Part shown: piece after piece, positions 1 through 8,302 of the stretch | How the letters are laid out: every line of letters starts with the position of its first letter | Position numbering within the stretch: the first letter of the stretch is position 1 | Assembly (NCBI GenBank): GCA_963589585.1 | Contig: CAVALG010000075.1 | Location: 1-11,946 of the forward strand | Reading direction: 5' to 3' | DNA length: 11,946 nt | DNA from: CAVALG01 sp963589585 | GTDB taxonomy: Bacteria > Bacillota > Clostridia > Oscillospirales > Acutalibacteraceae | Made by a program: the position numbers and the translations under genes | The notes under the pieces: model-generated | Seen by the model: only the letters and a program-made list of their open reading frames with translations | Told to the model about the DNA's origin: nothing | Databases searched by the model: none

Positions 1-352
1 GTTGCTCAATCTCTTGAAAAGATAAAATTTCGGGTAGTTTCTTTGTTTGCTTTTGTATTTTAACACTTTCAACAGGGGAATTTTTTAACACTTTTATGTA
101 CACTAAAAATTTATAATAACACCTTACCGCAGCCAAGGTTCTTGATTGCGTTGAGTAAGATTTGCCCTGCTTCTGCAGATGTTTAATAAAAGAAGAAATT
201 AAAACCTCGTCCGCTTTTACTGGCGGAACAGATAAGTTCTGTAAAAAATCAAGATATAAAGATAGATCGTGCATATAAGAAGCAAGGGTATTTTCCGAAA
301 CGCCCTTTACCGTATTCAAATATACCTTAAATTCTTTACTGTAATCCTTCAT
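1..352 (-). CDS. xerD: Tyrosine recombinase XerD, N-terminal part (runs off left edge)
   Basis: About 117 N-terminal residues are visible, starting MKDYSKEFKVYLNTVKG and reading on through the window edge. The pattern 'F..YL...KGVS.NTL.SY..DL..Y..FL', followed by 'Q....S.R.LAA.R.YYKFL', then 'NP.E.....K....LP..LS..EIE' (here NSPVESVKIQKQTKKLPEILSFQEIE), is the SAM-like N-terminal DNA-binding domain of XerC/XerD recombinases plus the linker into the catalytic domain. The catalytic R-H-R-Y residues lie outside the window. The family resolves chromosome dimers at dif with FtsK. It starts 17 nt after the spoIIM stop, so the two are probably cotranscribed; spoIIM and xerD (ripX) are also close neighbours in Bacillus subtilis, which supports XerD over a phage integrase. 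The visible Shine-Dalgarno (AGGAAA overlapping the spoIIM stop) is rather far from the ATG. Confidence 0.85.
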   Translation of the reverse strand, partial: MKDYSKEFKVYLNTVKGVSENTLASYMHDLSLYLDFLQNLSVPPVKADEVLISSFIKHLQKQGKSYSTQSRTLAAVRCYYKFLVYIKVLKNSPVESVKIQKQTKKLPEILSFQEIEQ

Positions 353-369
353 TTTAACAAATCCGTTTC

Positions 370-967
370 CTAGAAATTAAATAGACCGATAAACGCTTTT
401 GAAAGCGTAGCGTCGAGCAGTGCATATGCTGCTGCCGGTATCAGCAAAATAACAAATTTAAAAAGGTAAACCTTAAACTGTTGTTTCATTCCCACGGCGG
501 TATCAGAGCCTATATGTTGTGCCATTTTTTTTGAAAAGGCAAAGGCGTCCTTTGCAGCCGAAATAAGGCCAAGCAAAATTATAAGCGCAGGAGCAACAAC
601 AACCAAGGCGCAAAATCCCACACCCGAAAGCGAATAGGAAACATAAACCGAGGTTATAAAAATTCCGCAAAAAAGTCCGATGGTCGAAAGAAACGCAGGA
701 ACAAGGCAAACGCCCGTTACGCCTAACCCGAACAGAAAAAATATAATCAGCGCGGCAAATCCCGATAAAAGAGATTTAAGCAAAATATCAAAAAAATTGC
801 CCATTAAACGCAGTTTTAAAAAAGCGGAAATATACCGCTTCATAATTACTGCAGATGCACCGTCGGCAGCCGTAGTATAAAAAACTCCTACCGTAAAAGC
901 GGCAATAAACAGCGCAAAAAAAATAAGCAATGATCGGTTCTCGGATAATTGAACAGCNNNNNNNNNN
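370..967 (-). CDS. spoIIM: Stage II sporulation protein M (SpoIIM family), start codon inside assembly gap
   Basis: About 195 residues are readable downstream of the N run, close to the family's usual 200-215. The protein is very hydrophobic with about five membrane segments: one near the N-terminus (SLLIFFALFIAAFTVGVFY), a hydrophobic core of several helices, and a last one at FKFVILLIPAAAYALLDA. 'ENRSLLIFFALFIAAFTVGVFY' fits the N-terminus of SpoIIM, and '.....LIPAA..E/D A' type C-termini are typical. SpoIIM works with SpoIID and SpoIIP in the mother-cell membrane to thin septal peptidoglycan during engulfment. A strong ribosome binding site (AAGGAGG, minus strand, 968-974) lies directly before the N run, so the real ATG must be within 958-967 or in sequence lost there. 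The longer reading frame that starts at 996 runs through the ribosome binding site and is not the true start. The neighbour xerD 17 nt downstream supports the identification. Confidence 0.75.
958..967. other. Assembly gap (10 N)
   Basis: Ten consecutive N bases. They sit between the Shine-Dalgarno and the first readable codon of spoIIM. The true gap length is unknown, but the ribosome binding site on one side and an SpoIIM-like N-terminus on the other suggest that little is missing. Confidence 0.99.
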
Positions 968-974
968 CCTCCTT
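968..974 (-). promoter_or_regulatory. Ribosome binding site of spoIIM
   Basis: The minus strand reads AAGGAGG immediately before the N run. It fixes the spoIIM start to the gap and rejects the upstream ATG at 994-996. Confidence 0.7.
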
Positions 975-1027
975 TTGTAAAATAAATATGCGGCAAGACA
1001 AGAAATTATGCAAATTTGAAAAAGAGA

Positions 1028-1192
1028 TATTATGTAACCTAAAAAAATCAACTCACAGCACCGCAAAGCGCGTATATTATTTATACTACAAGTAATTGAT
1101 TATGTCAACCTTAAATTTCAACAAAGAAAAAGTATTATGTAAACATATTATGTAAACCACTTTATATAGTGTCAATTTGGTATTATGTAAAC
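1028..1192. repeat. Cluster of five 12-bp direct repeats, consensus TATTATGTAAAC
   Basis: Copies read on the plus strand: 1028-1038 (TATTATGTAAC, one base short), 1098-1109 (GATTATGTCAAC), and the identical copies 1133-1144, 1146-1157 and 1181-1192. Start-to-start distances are 70, 35, 13 and 35 bp. The cluster fills most of the 968-1280 interval between the divergent spoIIM and fabG genes, which holds no gene. On the minus strand the motif is GTTTACATAATA, and several copies could act as -35 or -10 elements (TTTACA, CATAAT). Alternatives are iterated binding sites of an unknown regulator or the multi-repeat end of an IS21-type element. I cannot decide between them. Confidence 0.7.
1080..1108 (-). 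promoter_or_regulatory. Sigma-A promoter for spoIIM-xerD
   Basis: The minus strand has TTGACA at 1103-1108 and TATAAA at 1080-1085 with an exact 17-bp spacer. Transcription would begin near 1073, about 100 nt before the spoIIM ribosome binding site. The -35 hexamer lies inside one degenerate copy of the 12-bp repeat of this region. I could not recognise a sigma-E type promoter, which would be expected for a sporulation gene, so this promoter may mainly serve xerD or vegetative expression. Confidence 0.6.
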
Positions 1193-1231
1193 TACAAATT
1201 GAGATTTTTTAAAATAAGAACTTAAAAAATA

Positions 1232-1260
1232 TTTAAATTTTTTTAAGGGTATGCTATAAT
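1232..1260 (+). promoter_or_regulatory. Extended -10 promoter for the SDR gene
   Basis: TGCTATAAT (1252-1260) is an extended -10 with a perfect TATAAT. The matching -35 position 17 bp upstream (1232-1237, TTTAAA) is poor, as is common for extended -10 promoters. The start point would be near 1267, so the leader begins at the ribosome binding site AAGAGGTGA (1267-1275) and is only about 14 nt long. Confidence 0.6.
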
Positions 1261-1280
1261 AATTTTAAGAGGTGACGGAT

Positions 1281-2012
1281 ATGAATAAAACTGTTTTAAT
1301 AACGGGTGCGTCAAGCGGTATAGGTGCGGCATCAGCAATACTGTTTGCCGAAAAGGGGTACAAGGTCGCCCTCAACTATAATTCCTCTGCCGCAGCCGCA
1401 AATATGCTCTGCTCTACCCTATCGGAACACTATGATGTAATGGCAGTTAAGGCAGATATTTCAAAGATTAATGAAGTTGAAACAATGGTGTCGTCGATTC
1501 GTGCACGGTTTGGGAAAATAGATGTGTTAATAAACAACGCAGGTATATCGCAGCAAAAACTGTTTAACGACATTTCAGCCGAAGATTGGAACCGTATGAT
1601 ATCCATAAACCTTACAGGAGCATATAATTGCTCGCGCGCTGTTATAAACGGAATGATAAACCGCAAATACGGTGCGATTGTAAATGTTTCGTCAATTTGG
1701 GGCGAAACCGGCGGTTCTTGTGAAGTTCACTATTCAGCCGCTAAAGCAGGCCTTATAGGACTTACAAAATCATTAGCCAAGGAAGTAGGGCCGAGCGGAA
1801 TACGGGTAAACTGTATTACACCCGGGGTTATTGCAACAAATATGAATTCTCATCTATCCGTAGAAGATTTAAACGCATTGGCAGATGAAACTCCCCTTTG
1901 CCGCCTCGGGACTGCCGAGGAAGTCGCAAAGGCAATTTACTTCCTTTGTTCCGATGATGCAAGTTTTATAACAGGTCAGGTTTTGGGTGTAAACGGCGGA
2001 TTGTATATATAA
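1281..2012 (+). CDS. fabG: Short-chain dehydrogenase/reductase, FabG / YmfI type
   Basis: A 243-residue classical SDR of normal length, probably cytosolic and NADP-dependent. Visible motifs: TGASSGIG (8-15) for the dinucleotide; NNAG (85-88); and the catalytic tetrad N110, S138, Y151 and K155 (YSAAK). PG (181-182), followed by VIATNM, forms the substrate lid, and the end GQVLGVNGGLYI is typical of FabG. FabG reduces 3-oxoacyl-ACP in fatty-acid synthesis. Clostridial proteins of this form standing alone are also close to YmfI, the reductase that modifies elongation factor P, and no fab genes are nearby, so the exact substrate is open. I chose ATG 1281 because AAGAGGTGA lies 5 bases upstream. 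A GTG at 1272 is part of that ribosome binding site. Monocistronic: own promoter, terminator at 2027-2053. Confidence 0.85.
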   Translation: MNKTVLITGASSGIGAASAILFAEKGYKVALNYNSSAAAANMLCSTLSEHYDVMAVKADISKINEVETMVSSIRARFGKIDVLINNAGISQQKLFNDISAEDWNRMISINLTGAYNCSRAVINGMINRKYGAIVNVSSIWGETGGSCEVHYSAAKAGLIGLTKSLAKEVGPSGIRVNCITPGVIATNMNSHLSVEDLNALADETPLCRLGTAEEVAKAIYFLCSDDASFITGQVLGVNGGLYI

Positions 2013-2053
2013 ATTTAAAAAAAGTAAGAAGCCCCGGCTAAGCCGGGGCTTCT
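2011..2053. terminator. Rho-independent terminator shared by convergent genes
   Basis: A perfect 12-bp GC-rich stem (AGAAGCCCCGGC at 2027-2038, its complement at 2042-2053) with loop TAA. On the minus strand it starts 3 nt after the stop of the last operon gene and is followed by a T-rich tract (complement of 2011-2026), so it mainly ends the minus-strand operon. It also lies 15 nt after the fabG stop, but the plus-strand side has no U-tract. Confidence 0.9.
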
Positions 2054-2055
2054 GA

Positions 2056-2625
2056 CTAGTTAAGTGTGATTGTTCCATCATCTACTGCTGTTACTTTCCA
2101 TGCTTCCTTTACAGCTTCCGGAGGATCCGCTTGAATTGCCTCTGCAAACAATTCTACGATCTGATATATCGTCGTTCCGTCACGCAGAACTTTTTCCGCA
2201 AGTGTGAACGGTTGGCACATCACGGAAGTGAATTCACCCGGTTCTACCGTCTTTGTATAGTAGTAGGTGTGGTTGCCTCCGGCGATCCAGCCGTCGTTCA
2301 GGATGATATCCGGATATACCGACGGTTCGGCGCCCGTGACATTACCTTCCGCATCGACGAAATAGGATACCAGCCGCACACGCAGATATTCATTTACCTT
2401 GCCGGTGTTTTCGACACGGATATCCGATTTTTCACTGCCTTTTGCCGCCGCTTCGGTAATATCCTCACCATCCAGCTTTTCGTGAACGGTGCAGGCGACC
2501 TCCGCCGGAGCAAAGGTGTTTTTAACATTCGCCCTTTTGAACATAAACGCAAGAGTGACACCAACCGCCGCAACAGTAACCAACACTGCCGCCGCAATAA
2601 CCCATTTTTTCAGCCTCTTTTGCAT
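2056..2625 (-). CDS. Small TasA/camelysin-like protein with SipW-type signal peptide (last operon gene)
   Basis: A 189-residue secreted protein. N-terminus: KRLKK (3-7), a membrane segment (about 8-27), then TLAFMFKRANVKNTF (24-38), resembling the SipW-dependent cleavage region found in TasA-like proteins. The mature part has FAPAEVACTV (38-47), then DIRVENTGKVNEYLRVRLVSYF (68-89). This 'N-F-x-PA-x-V-x-C ... V-x-N-T-G ... Y-x-R' layout is a familiar form of small SipW-dependent beta-sandwich proteins. Its likely role is an accessory or capping subunit of the surface structure; that is inference. I chose ATG 2625, 8 nt after the ribosome binding site AAAGGGGTGA, which overlaps the stop of the giant adhesin. 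A GTG at 2637 overlaps that stop but lacks a spaced ribosome binding site. The 8-nt gap indicates translational coupling. Confidence 0.7.
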   Translation of the reverse strand: MQKRLKKWVIAAAVLVTVAAVGVTLAFMFKRANVKNTFAPAEVACTVHEKLDGEDITEAAAKGSEKSDIRVENTGKVNEYLRVRLVSYFVDAEGNVTGAEPSVYPDIILNDGWIAGGNHTYYYTKTVEPGEFTSVMCQPFTLAEKVLRDGTTIYQIVELFAEAIQADPPEAVKEAWKVTAVDDGTITLN

Positions 2626-2633
2626 GGGAAGTG

Positions 2634-5600
2634 TCACCCCTTTCTGTTAGATATCCTTTGGCTGTTGCCGTTGAGCCATGTTTCCTTCACGGCTTTTTTT
2701 GTAAATCTAACGGTGCTGCCGTCTTTTTCGACGGTCACGCTCTGCTCCGTATCTTCATATCGCCATGACCAATCATTTTGCTGCGTTACGGTATATTCAC
2801 GGCAGGGCAAATCATTAATTGTCACGCTGCCGTTTCCGTGTATCGTAACATAAAGCACATAATCTGGATCACTTACCGCCTGAACCTTATAAACGAATGC
2901 CTGCTCGCCGTTGCTTTCGTCATTCTCACCGTTCTCACGGACTATAGTCAGAGAGCCGTTATCCGGCAAAAACTTCGCATAGAATACATTCACCTGCGGC
3001 ATAATGTCGAGAAGATTGCTGTTTGGCAGGAGATGCGCACCGTTCACCGTGCCCTTTGTGCTTGCAGACAGCGTGCACTCTTCATCCAGATACCAGCCTT
3101 CAAAGTTGTACCCATCCATAGCAATAGCTATTGAGCCTTCAATCTCGCCCGCTTTTGCATCAAACACTTCGAGCGTTTTGCTGAGCGTGCCGCCGCCGTA
3201 TTGCCACACGCGGTATTCAATGGTCGTCTGCACCGGTGTGTAGTAAAAGATGATATAGTTCTGATCGTTATTCGAACGGATCAGTATTGACTGTATCGGT
3301 GCCGAAATACAGGTCATACCGCCGATGGATATCTCCGCCGCCGATTCGGTTACCGTAGCGCCAAACTGTGCCTTATCGGTCTTTGTTTTGTACAGCACAC
3401 CGTTTGAGCCGTCTGGATACTGCAGGGATTTGAGATCGCTGATATCCGTGCCGTATTGCAGATAGTAAACGCTGTACTCCTGCGTGTTTCGGGTATAGAA
3501 GATATAAAGCTCCGTACCGTTTGCCGACACCGTGATATTGAAGCACCGCTTGCCGGATGCATCGGTGGTAAGCATTGTGTCGGTCGCTCCGTCGATCAGC
3601 GCAGTGTCCTCCACCGTAAAGCCGCTGAACGCCTGCGGCGGAATTTCACATTTCTGTCCGATAGTTCCGATACCCTCGGTGTAAGCCGAGGATTCGGTAT
3701 AATTGATATACTTTCCGTTTTGGTATGTTTTTTCCGTACCCGCACCGAGATTCTGCAACATATAATGTACGGCGTAATACGCACTTGTGGTATTTTTGGT
3801 ATAGTAGAAAACAATAACGTTCGTGGATGAACCGACATAGTTACCGTCCTCATCCTTTTCCACCGCAAGGATCAGCCGCTTGAAAAATGCGTCGGGGATA
3901 TAGTCCGGAACAGCGACAAAACGTTCGGTTACTACACCGTCACCCGTGGATTTGTACGCAATTCCGCCCTGCGCAACGGTGTTAATCAGCGCGCCCGTAT
4001 CGGCATAGCGGTATTCTACGCAATAGTCCACCGTTTCCTTGTAAACATAAGTAAAGGTGAATACATTATTTTGAGGTTCTTCCTTATTCTCTTCGTACTC
4101 CATTGTGATGGAATGACTTGCAAAGGTCGGATAATATCCTTTGTTATAGGCTTCGTGAAGTTGGTTATACGGATCTCCGACCTTCGGGGAAAAGGTCCGT
4201 GTGCTGCCCTGATAAGCAAAGCCCTCGGTATCGTCTGCAATACAGAGATGGAATTTTCCGTCCGATTTCAAATAGACATAGGTTCGCATTTCCGTGCCGT
4301 TTGTCACTGTATAAGTCGCATTGTCCGCAGGCGTACTTGTAACGGCGGCAAGCAGTTCTGTCCACACGGCTGCCGTTTCCGGATTATCAAGCGCATAATG
4401 AATTTGATACGGTTGTGCCGTAAGCGAGCCCCATGCGGCAAACACATTCAGATCACGAATTACCGGCACATCAAGCGGCGTATAGGCATACCGTTTCCCG
4501 ACATAGTCATAAAACCAGCCGCCGAACGAATAGTGATACTCGGATTTGTCTGTCGGATTGTTCACAGAACCAAGTACCTGACCGTGTTTGACCTCATAGG
4601 TGTAAAGAAGACCTTTGGTGCTTGTATTGTCCGCCTCATATCGCAGAAGATCGTCATGTGTTTGAAAGAAGCGTACCGTATGCGTTTTCGGTGCCCACTT
4701 TGCATAGAGCGCAAAGTCAACGGCAGGCATTTTGTATCCGCTGCCTGCAACATACTGCGTTCCGTCCACACATTCGGGGCTGGCGTACCATCCGTCAAAA
4801 TAGTACGCATTCTCCTCCAGCGTATTCGGATAGGGCGGCTCTCTGAGGTTTCCGTTGCCGTCCGTCATAAAGTCGTCGATTTCACTGTCAAACTCAAGGG
4901 CCTCCGAGTCAAACACTTCGCCGTGACTGTGCAGTGTTACCGTAAAATTATCTCTCGTATAGAAAAAGCGCGAGGTGAACGACAGTCGGCCGTCGGAAAG
5001 TGTTGCATTTTCAAACTGCTCAAACTGATCGTAGCCTCTTCGTTTCTCAAATGCATAACCTGTCAGCACCGTTTGCGTCTGACCGTTGATTGAAGAAGTG
5101 CTGCTGATAGTGTTGTCGTCGCTTGCAACGATACGGGTATATTGACGATAGATCAGACCGTTGTGATAGTAATACACATTTCCCGTCGCCGTATCGGTAT
5201 AGGTGCGGTTTGCCGCATTGCTGTTGCCTGCGGCATTTATGATATTGTTATACAGTTGTGATCCTTGCGATACTTCCCGACTGAATACAGGAACATACAA
5301 TTCGTATATCCATTCGCGCGGAATACTCCACGAAATATTTGCACCGTTATCGAAAAACGCGAGGAAATAGCACGCGTTGGACGAAACATCCTTGCCGTCG
5401 ACGGTCGTTTTGGTTGATATCTGCCGTGTTATATTCCCGTTTGTATAATCATATTCCGTGCCGTTGTATGAGCCGAGAAGGACGGTATCATCCAGCTTTT
5501 GATAAAGTCCCTTGACGGTACTGTTGGCATTATCTATGGAATACTGAACCTTAAACTCGCCGTTCCACCCGGCAAGATAGGCATAGTTTCCCCAACCTTC

Positions 5601-7595
5601 ATTTCTTAAGTTTGAGTTCGCTCCGTTTGCAGTATGGGAATTGGGGTTTTTCACCAAAACCCGATCAAACACGCTCGCAGGCCACAAATTTGTCAGATCC
5701 GCACCGTAACGGGCGGTTATTTCAAAATAGTGAAAACGCTCGCCTGAGGAATCATAACCGCCGTCCGACGGATAAGTTCCCGTGGCATAATGTGCCCCCG
5801 TCGGGTCGTTCATAACAGGCAGACTTTGAATTTCTCCCCATTGATCGGAGCTGACGTTATTAAGAATCGCATCCAATGTGTAATTCTGATTTCGATTGAA
5901 CCAAGTTCCGTGATGAGTGATGTTACCGAAACCGTAGGTGCTGCCGCCTACAACACTGTATGAGCCGCCTTTTGTTTCTTTTGCGTAGATAAACCGCAGA
6001 GTATAGTATTTACGGGTGTAATATACATTCAGCACGCTTGAGCCGTCTCCGTTGACGGTAATCTTGGTTTCGGCATTCTTTTTGTCATCCAAAACATAAT
6101 GTTTTGCGCGATTTGCATAACAGCTTTGATCATGGGTATGATTCGGCTCTTCATTGGCACAGATGGGGACGGTTGAGTTCAACAAAGGAGCGTCGTCGGG
6201 TGTTACTTCTGTGCCCGAAAGAACATTTTTGACATTTACCGTGCCGATATAGGCATAATCGTCATTATCCGCATTTTGCAGCCAATAAGCCACATCATAG
6301 GTAGTGTTCGACTGTTTCCAAATTGCACGGTACATTTGGTTTTCATCGGTAACGGATGTGGGTAAAGTGTCCGCGATACCGTCGCCGTTTCCGTCCTTAT
6401 CGAGCTTATCCCAACCGTCAAACAAATAACCGTGGCGCGTAGGTTCATTAACAATAAAGGGTGTACCGTAACGGGCATAAATCGGCTCAACGCCGTAACC
6501 GCCGTTGGTATCGAATTTCAACATCCGATAGTTGCGGTCATAATAACACTCAAACACGGTTGATCCGTCTGCCGCAACCGCCTCGGGATAGTGATACAGC
6601 TTTGTAAAGCCGATAGTGGCGTCTTCTCCGATAAGCTCCGTCAACTTTTCATTTGAAATAATTGTCCCGGTCTTTGCAGTAGCGGTTCTGTAAAGCCCGA
6701 CATCCTCGGTATACTGATCATCGTGAATATTCTGAAAATAATACCGCACGGCGTACGGAACATCAATGGCAAAATAATAGACATTCACCACATACAGCGC
6801 TTCCGTATCTTCTGTAATATTCAGTTCGATCGTCGCAGCCGAATTCGGGAAAAGCGCAGAGTGGTCGGCGCCGCTTGTATCGGGCAATGTTTTCGACGGA
6901 TTGTTTTTGTCATATTTTGGCGCATAACCGAGATAAGTCGGTGAAATGACCGTTGCGGAATAATTCTCTTCACTGACATTTACATGCCCTGTATATGCGC
7001 TGTATATCGGAAGACCGGAAACGCCGTCCAAATAGTTGATCGTAATACCGACCATTTTTTCATCGTCGTTTTGCGCCGCTGCTCTTCTAATGTTCTTCTT
7101 GGGCGAAACCGCTGTTGCAGTCTGCCCTTTTACCTCGCCGCCGATAAAACTCGGTATATATTCAACAGTGACACATACAGGGTCGGATACACATTCATCT
7201 CCGCCTAAAGTTGCACGGCAGCGGATATAGGTACTGCCCGAATTATCAAGCAAAGCCTCTAAAAGTGCATAGGAAACCGAAAGAGTCTCGGCAGTGCCGT
7301 CGTAAATATTGACCCACAGTTCTTCCGCAGGGTCCGCAAGTATCTGCCATTGATAGTTTATACCGTCCAAATTCGGTGAACATTCGGCGGTCAGTTCCGC
7401 TTTTTCATTTTCGGGCAAAGTGAGTTTGTCAACTGTTCTTCCATCATACTTTATTGCCACGGATTTGAGTTCCGAACCCGTAACCGCCATAGTCGGGTAC
7501 ACGGGGAAACACCCTAACAGCATAACAAGACACAAAAGCAGCGAAAGCGATCTTCTGTGTCTGTCAAATATAGTATTTGTTTTTGCATAGTTCAT
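2634..7595 (-). CDS. Giant InlB B-repeat surface adhesin, 1653 aa
   Basis: Sec signal peptide 1-37 (hydrophobic 17-30, cleavage near TMA/VTG), not of SipW type. An Ig-like beta domain covers about 41-147. InlB B-repeat (Listeria-Bacteroides, Flg_new) units lie near 356-428, 885-967, 972-1056 and 1460-1545, each ending with a 'F.GW......Y.A.W' pattern. Between them run MucBP-like strands of the type 'Y.V.YYLQN' (281-289, 433-441, 1273-1282, 1374-1381), each closed by '..V.YYT/D'. C479, H486, H488 and C492 form a possible metal site. A long unassigned domain spans about 530-880. The last fold (1546-1634, SLTIVREN to VRFTKKA) resembles the prealbumin-like domain that usually precedes an LPXTG anchor, but here only KETWLNGNSQRISNRKG follows: no sorting signal and no membrane helix. 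Likely an extracellular adhesin. Start ATG 7595 has ribosome binding site GGGGGTGA. It lies 25 nt after the previous gene. Confidence 0.85.
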   Translation of the reverse strand: MNYAKTNTIFDRHRRSLSLLLCLVMLLGCFPVYPTMAVTGSELKSVAIKYDGRTVDKLTLPENEKAELTAECSPNLDGINYQWQILADPAEELWVNIYDGTAETLSVSYALLEALLDNSGSTYIRCRATLGGDECVSDPVCVTVEYIPSFIGGEVKGQTATAVSPKKNIRRAAAQNDDEKMVGITINYLDGVSGLPIYSAYTGHVNVSEENYSATVISPTYLGYAPKYDKNNPSKTLPDTSGADHSALFPNSAATIELNITEDTEALYVVNVYYFAIDVPYAVRYYFQNIHDDQYTEDVGLYRTATAKTGTIISNEKLTELIGEDATIGFTKLYHYPEAVAADGSTVFECYYDRNYRMLKFDTNGGYGVEPIYARYGTPFIVNEPTRHGYLFDGWDKLDKDGNGDGIADTLPTSVTDENQMYRAIWKQSNTTYDVAYWLQNADNDDYAYIGTVNVKNVLSGTEVTPDDAPLLNSTVPICANEEPNHTHDQSCYANRAKHYVLDDKKNAETKITVNGDGSSVLNVYYTRKYYTLRFIYAKETKGGSYSVVGGSTYGFGNITHHGTWFNRNQNYTLDAILNNVSSDQWGEIQSLPVMNDPTGAHYATGTYPSDGGYDSSGERFHYFEITARYGADLTNLWPASVFDRVLVKNPNSHTANGANSNLRNEGWGNYAYLAGWNGEFKVQYSIDNANSTVKGLYQKLDDTVLLGSYNGTEYDYTNGNITRQISTKTTVDGKDVSSNACYFLAFFDNGANISWSIPREWIYELYVPVFSREVSQGSQLYNNIINAAGNSNAANRTYTDTATGNVYYYHNGLIYRQYTRIVASDDNTISSTSSINGQTQTVLTGYAFEKRRGYDQFEQFENATLSDGRLSFTSRFFYTRDNFTVTLHSHGEVFDSEALEFDSEIDDFMTDGNGNLREPPYPNTLEENAYYFDGWYASPECVDGTQYVAGSGYKMPAVDFALYAKWAPKTHTVRFFQTHDDLLRYEADNTSTKGLLYTYEVKHGQVLGSVNNPTDKSEYHYSFGGWFYDYVGKRYAYTPLDVPVIRDLNVFAAWGSLTAQPYQIHYALDNPETAAVWTELLAAVTSTPADNATYTVTNGTEMRTYVYLKSDGKFHLCIADDTEGFAYQGSTRTFSPKVGDPYNQLHEAYNKGYYPTFASHSITMEYEENKEEPQNNVFTFTYVYKETVDYCVEYRYADTGALINTVAQGGIAYKSTGDGVVTERFVAVPDYIPDAFFKRLILAVEKDEDGNYVGSSTNVIVFYYTKNTTSAYYAVHYMLQNLGAGTEKTYQNGKYINYTESSAYTEGIGTIGQKCEIPPQAFSGFTVEDTALIDGATDTMLTTDASGKRCFNITVSANGTELYIFYTRNTQEYSVYYLQYGTDISDLKSLQYPDGSNGVLYKTKTDKAQFGATVTESAAEISIGGMTCISAPIQSILIRSNNDQNYIIFYYTPVQTTIEYRVWQYGGGTLSKTLEVFDAKAGEIEGSIAIAMDGYNFEGWYLDEECTLSASTKGTVNGAHLLPNSNLLDIMPQVNVFYAKFLPDNGSLTIVRENGENDESNGEQAFVYKVQAVSDPDYVLYVTIHGNGSVTINDLPCREYTVTQQNDWSWRYEDTEQSVTVEKDGSTVRFTKKAVKETWLNGNSQRISNRKG

Positions 7596-7620
7596 AGTAT
7601 CACCCCCGTCTCTACGGTTC

Positions 7621-8289
7621 TTATCTTGCTTTTACAATATTCCATACGGCTTCGGCACGCTGGAGCTCGGTATATTCCGTATGTTCGGAATAGCCGTGAT
7701 ACTGTACCGCAGTTGCTCCGATATCAATTGAAAGGTCGGTCGTTAGATCATTCGTCAGCTTTTCAAGCTGAGTGCGTGTAAGTTCCTTACTGACAGTGAT
7801 AGTTCCGCCGTTTCCGAGAACCTCGGTATCCAACTCGGTGTTTGCACTTGCGATACGATAATAAACCGCACCGCCGTTATCCCCCGAAAGGAACGCCCAA
7901 TTCGCATCAACATTCCACGAAAGGGCTACCGCGCCGTCTACCGGGCAGGCATATGAATGTTCGCCGGTCCTCGTCCAGCCGTTTGTTTTGATTTCAAGAA
8001 AGATATAGCACGCCATCTCGCTGCCTTCAAAATGAACGGTAGCGTTCTTTTGCATATCAACGCCGGGCAGGATAATCCACTTGTTCTGCTCGGTGAAATT
8101 ACCCGTTTCCGAAATCGAAATGTCCTTCATATAGGCAACCCGTGCGGAATCCGCAACCGTTGTTCCCGTCACATATCTTGAAAATGTAACGCCCGAAAGT
8201 AAAAATGCTATCAGCAAAAGATACATCAAAACGGCGGAAAACGGCAGTCGAATCCTTTTCCTTTTTGATCTTGGGGTATTGTGTTGCAT
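7621..8289 (-). CDS. TasA/camelysin-like secreted protein with SipW-type signal peptide
   Basis: 222 residues. Basic N-terminus (RSKRKRIR, 7-14), membrane segment about 17-34, then TFSRYVTG (35-42), followed by DSARVAYMKDISIS (47-60). The first TasA-like protein of the operon has the same block in the same place (TFAKYVTG then DTARVAKFGVNI), so the two are paralogues. ILPG (73-76) matches the 'PG' turn before the first core strand of TasA, and GW (104-105) then YACP (113-116) is also shared with the paralogue. It follows SipW-type peptidase 2 by 13 nt and probably is its substrate: a fibre or matrix subunit. I chose ATG 8289 because AAAGGAGG ends 6-7 nt before it; an in-frame start at 8316 lies inside the previous gene and has no such site. 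Confidence 0.8.
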   Translation of the reverse strand: MQHNTPRSKRKRIRLPFSAVLMYLLLIAFLLSGVTFSRYVTGTTVADSARVAYMKDISISETGNFTEQNKWIILPGVDMQKNATVHFEGSEMACYIFLEIKTNGWTRTGEHSYACPVDGAVALSWNVDANWAFLSGDNGGAVYYRIASANTELDTEVLGNGGTITVSKELTRTQLEKLTNDLTTDLSIDIGATAVQYHGYSEHTEYTELQRAEAVWNIVKAR

Positions 8290-8302
8290 TTTCCGCCTCC
8301 TT

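Noticed and set aside
1..352. XerD in this window as the enzyme that flips the promoter
   Set aside because: It pairs with spoIIM as the housekeeping recombinase, is about 10 kb away from the sites, and the 22-bp sites do not look like dif. Not excluded, but unsupported.
968..996. Start of spoIIM at ATG 994-996
   Set aside because: The extra codons run through a strong AAGGAGG ribosome binding site and then through the N run, so frame continuity is not known. The start belongs in the gap.
1028..1192. CRISPR array
   Set aside because: Repeats are only 12 bp, spacing is irregular (1 to 59 bp between copies) and there are no cas genes.
1272..1280. GTG start for the SDR gene
   Set aside because: The GTG lies inside the ribosome binding site AAGAGGTGA; ATG 1281 gives the normal SDR N-terminus.
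4071..5093. 340-residue plus-strand open frame opposite the adhesin gene
   Set aside because: Lies wholly antisense to a protein with clear domain repeats, and its sequence is rich in Cys, Arg and Ile with no recognisable domain: a shadow frame. The same holds for the frame at 2131-2853.
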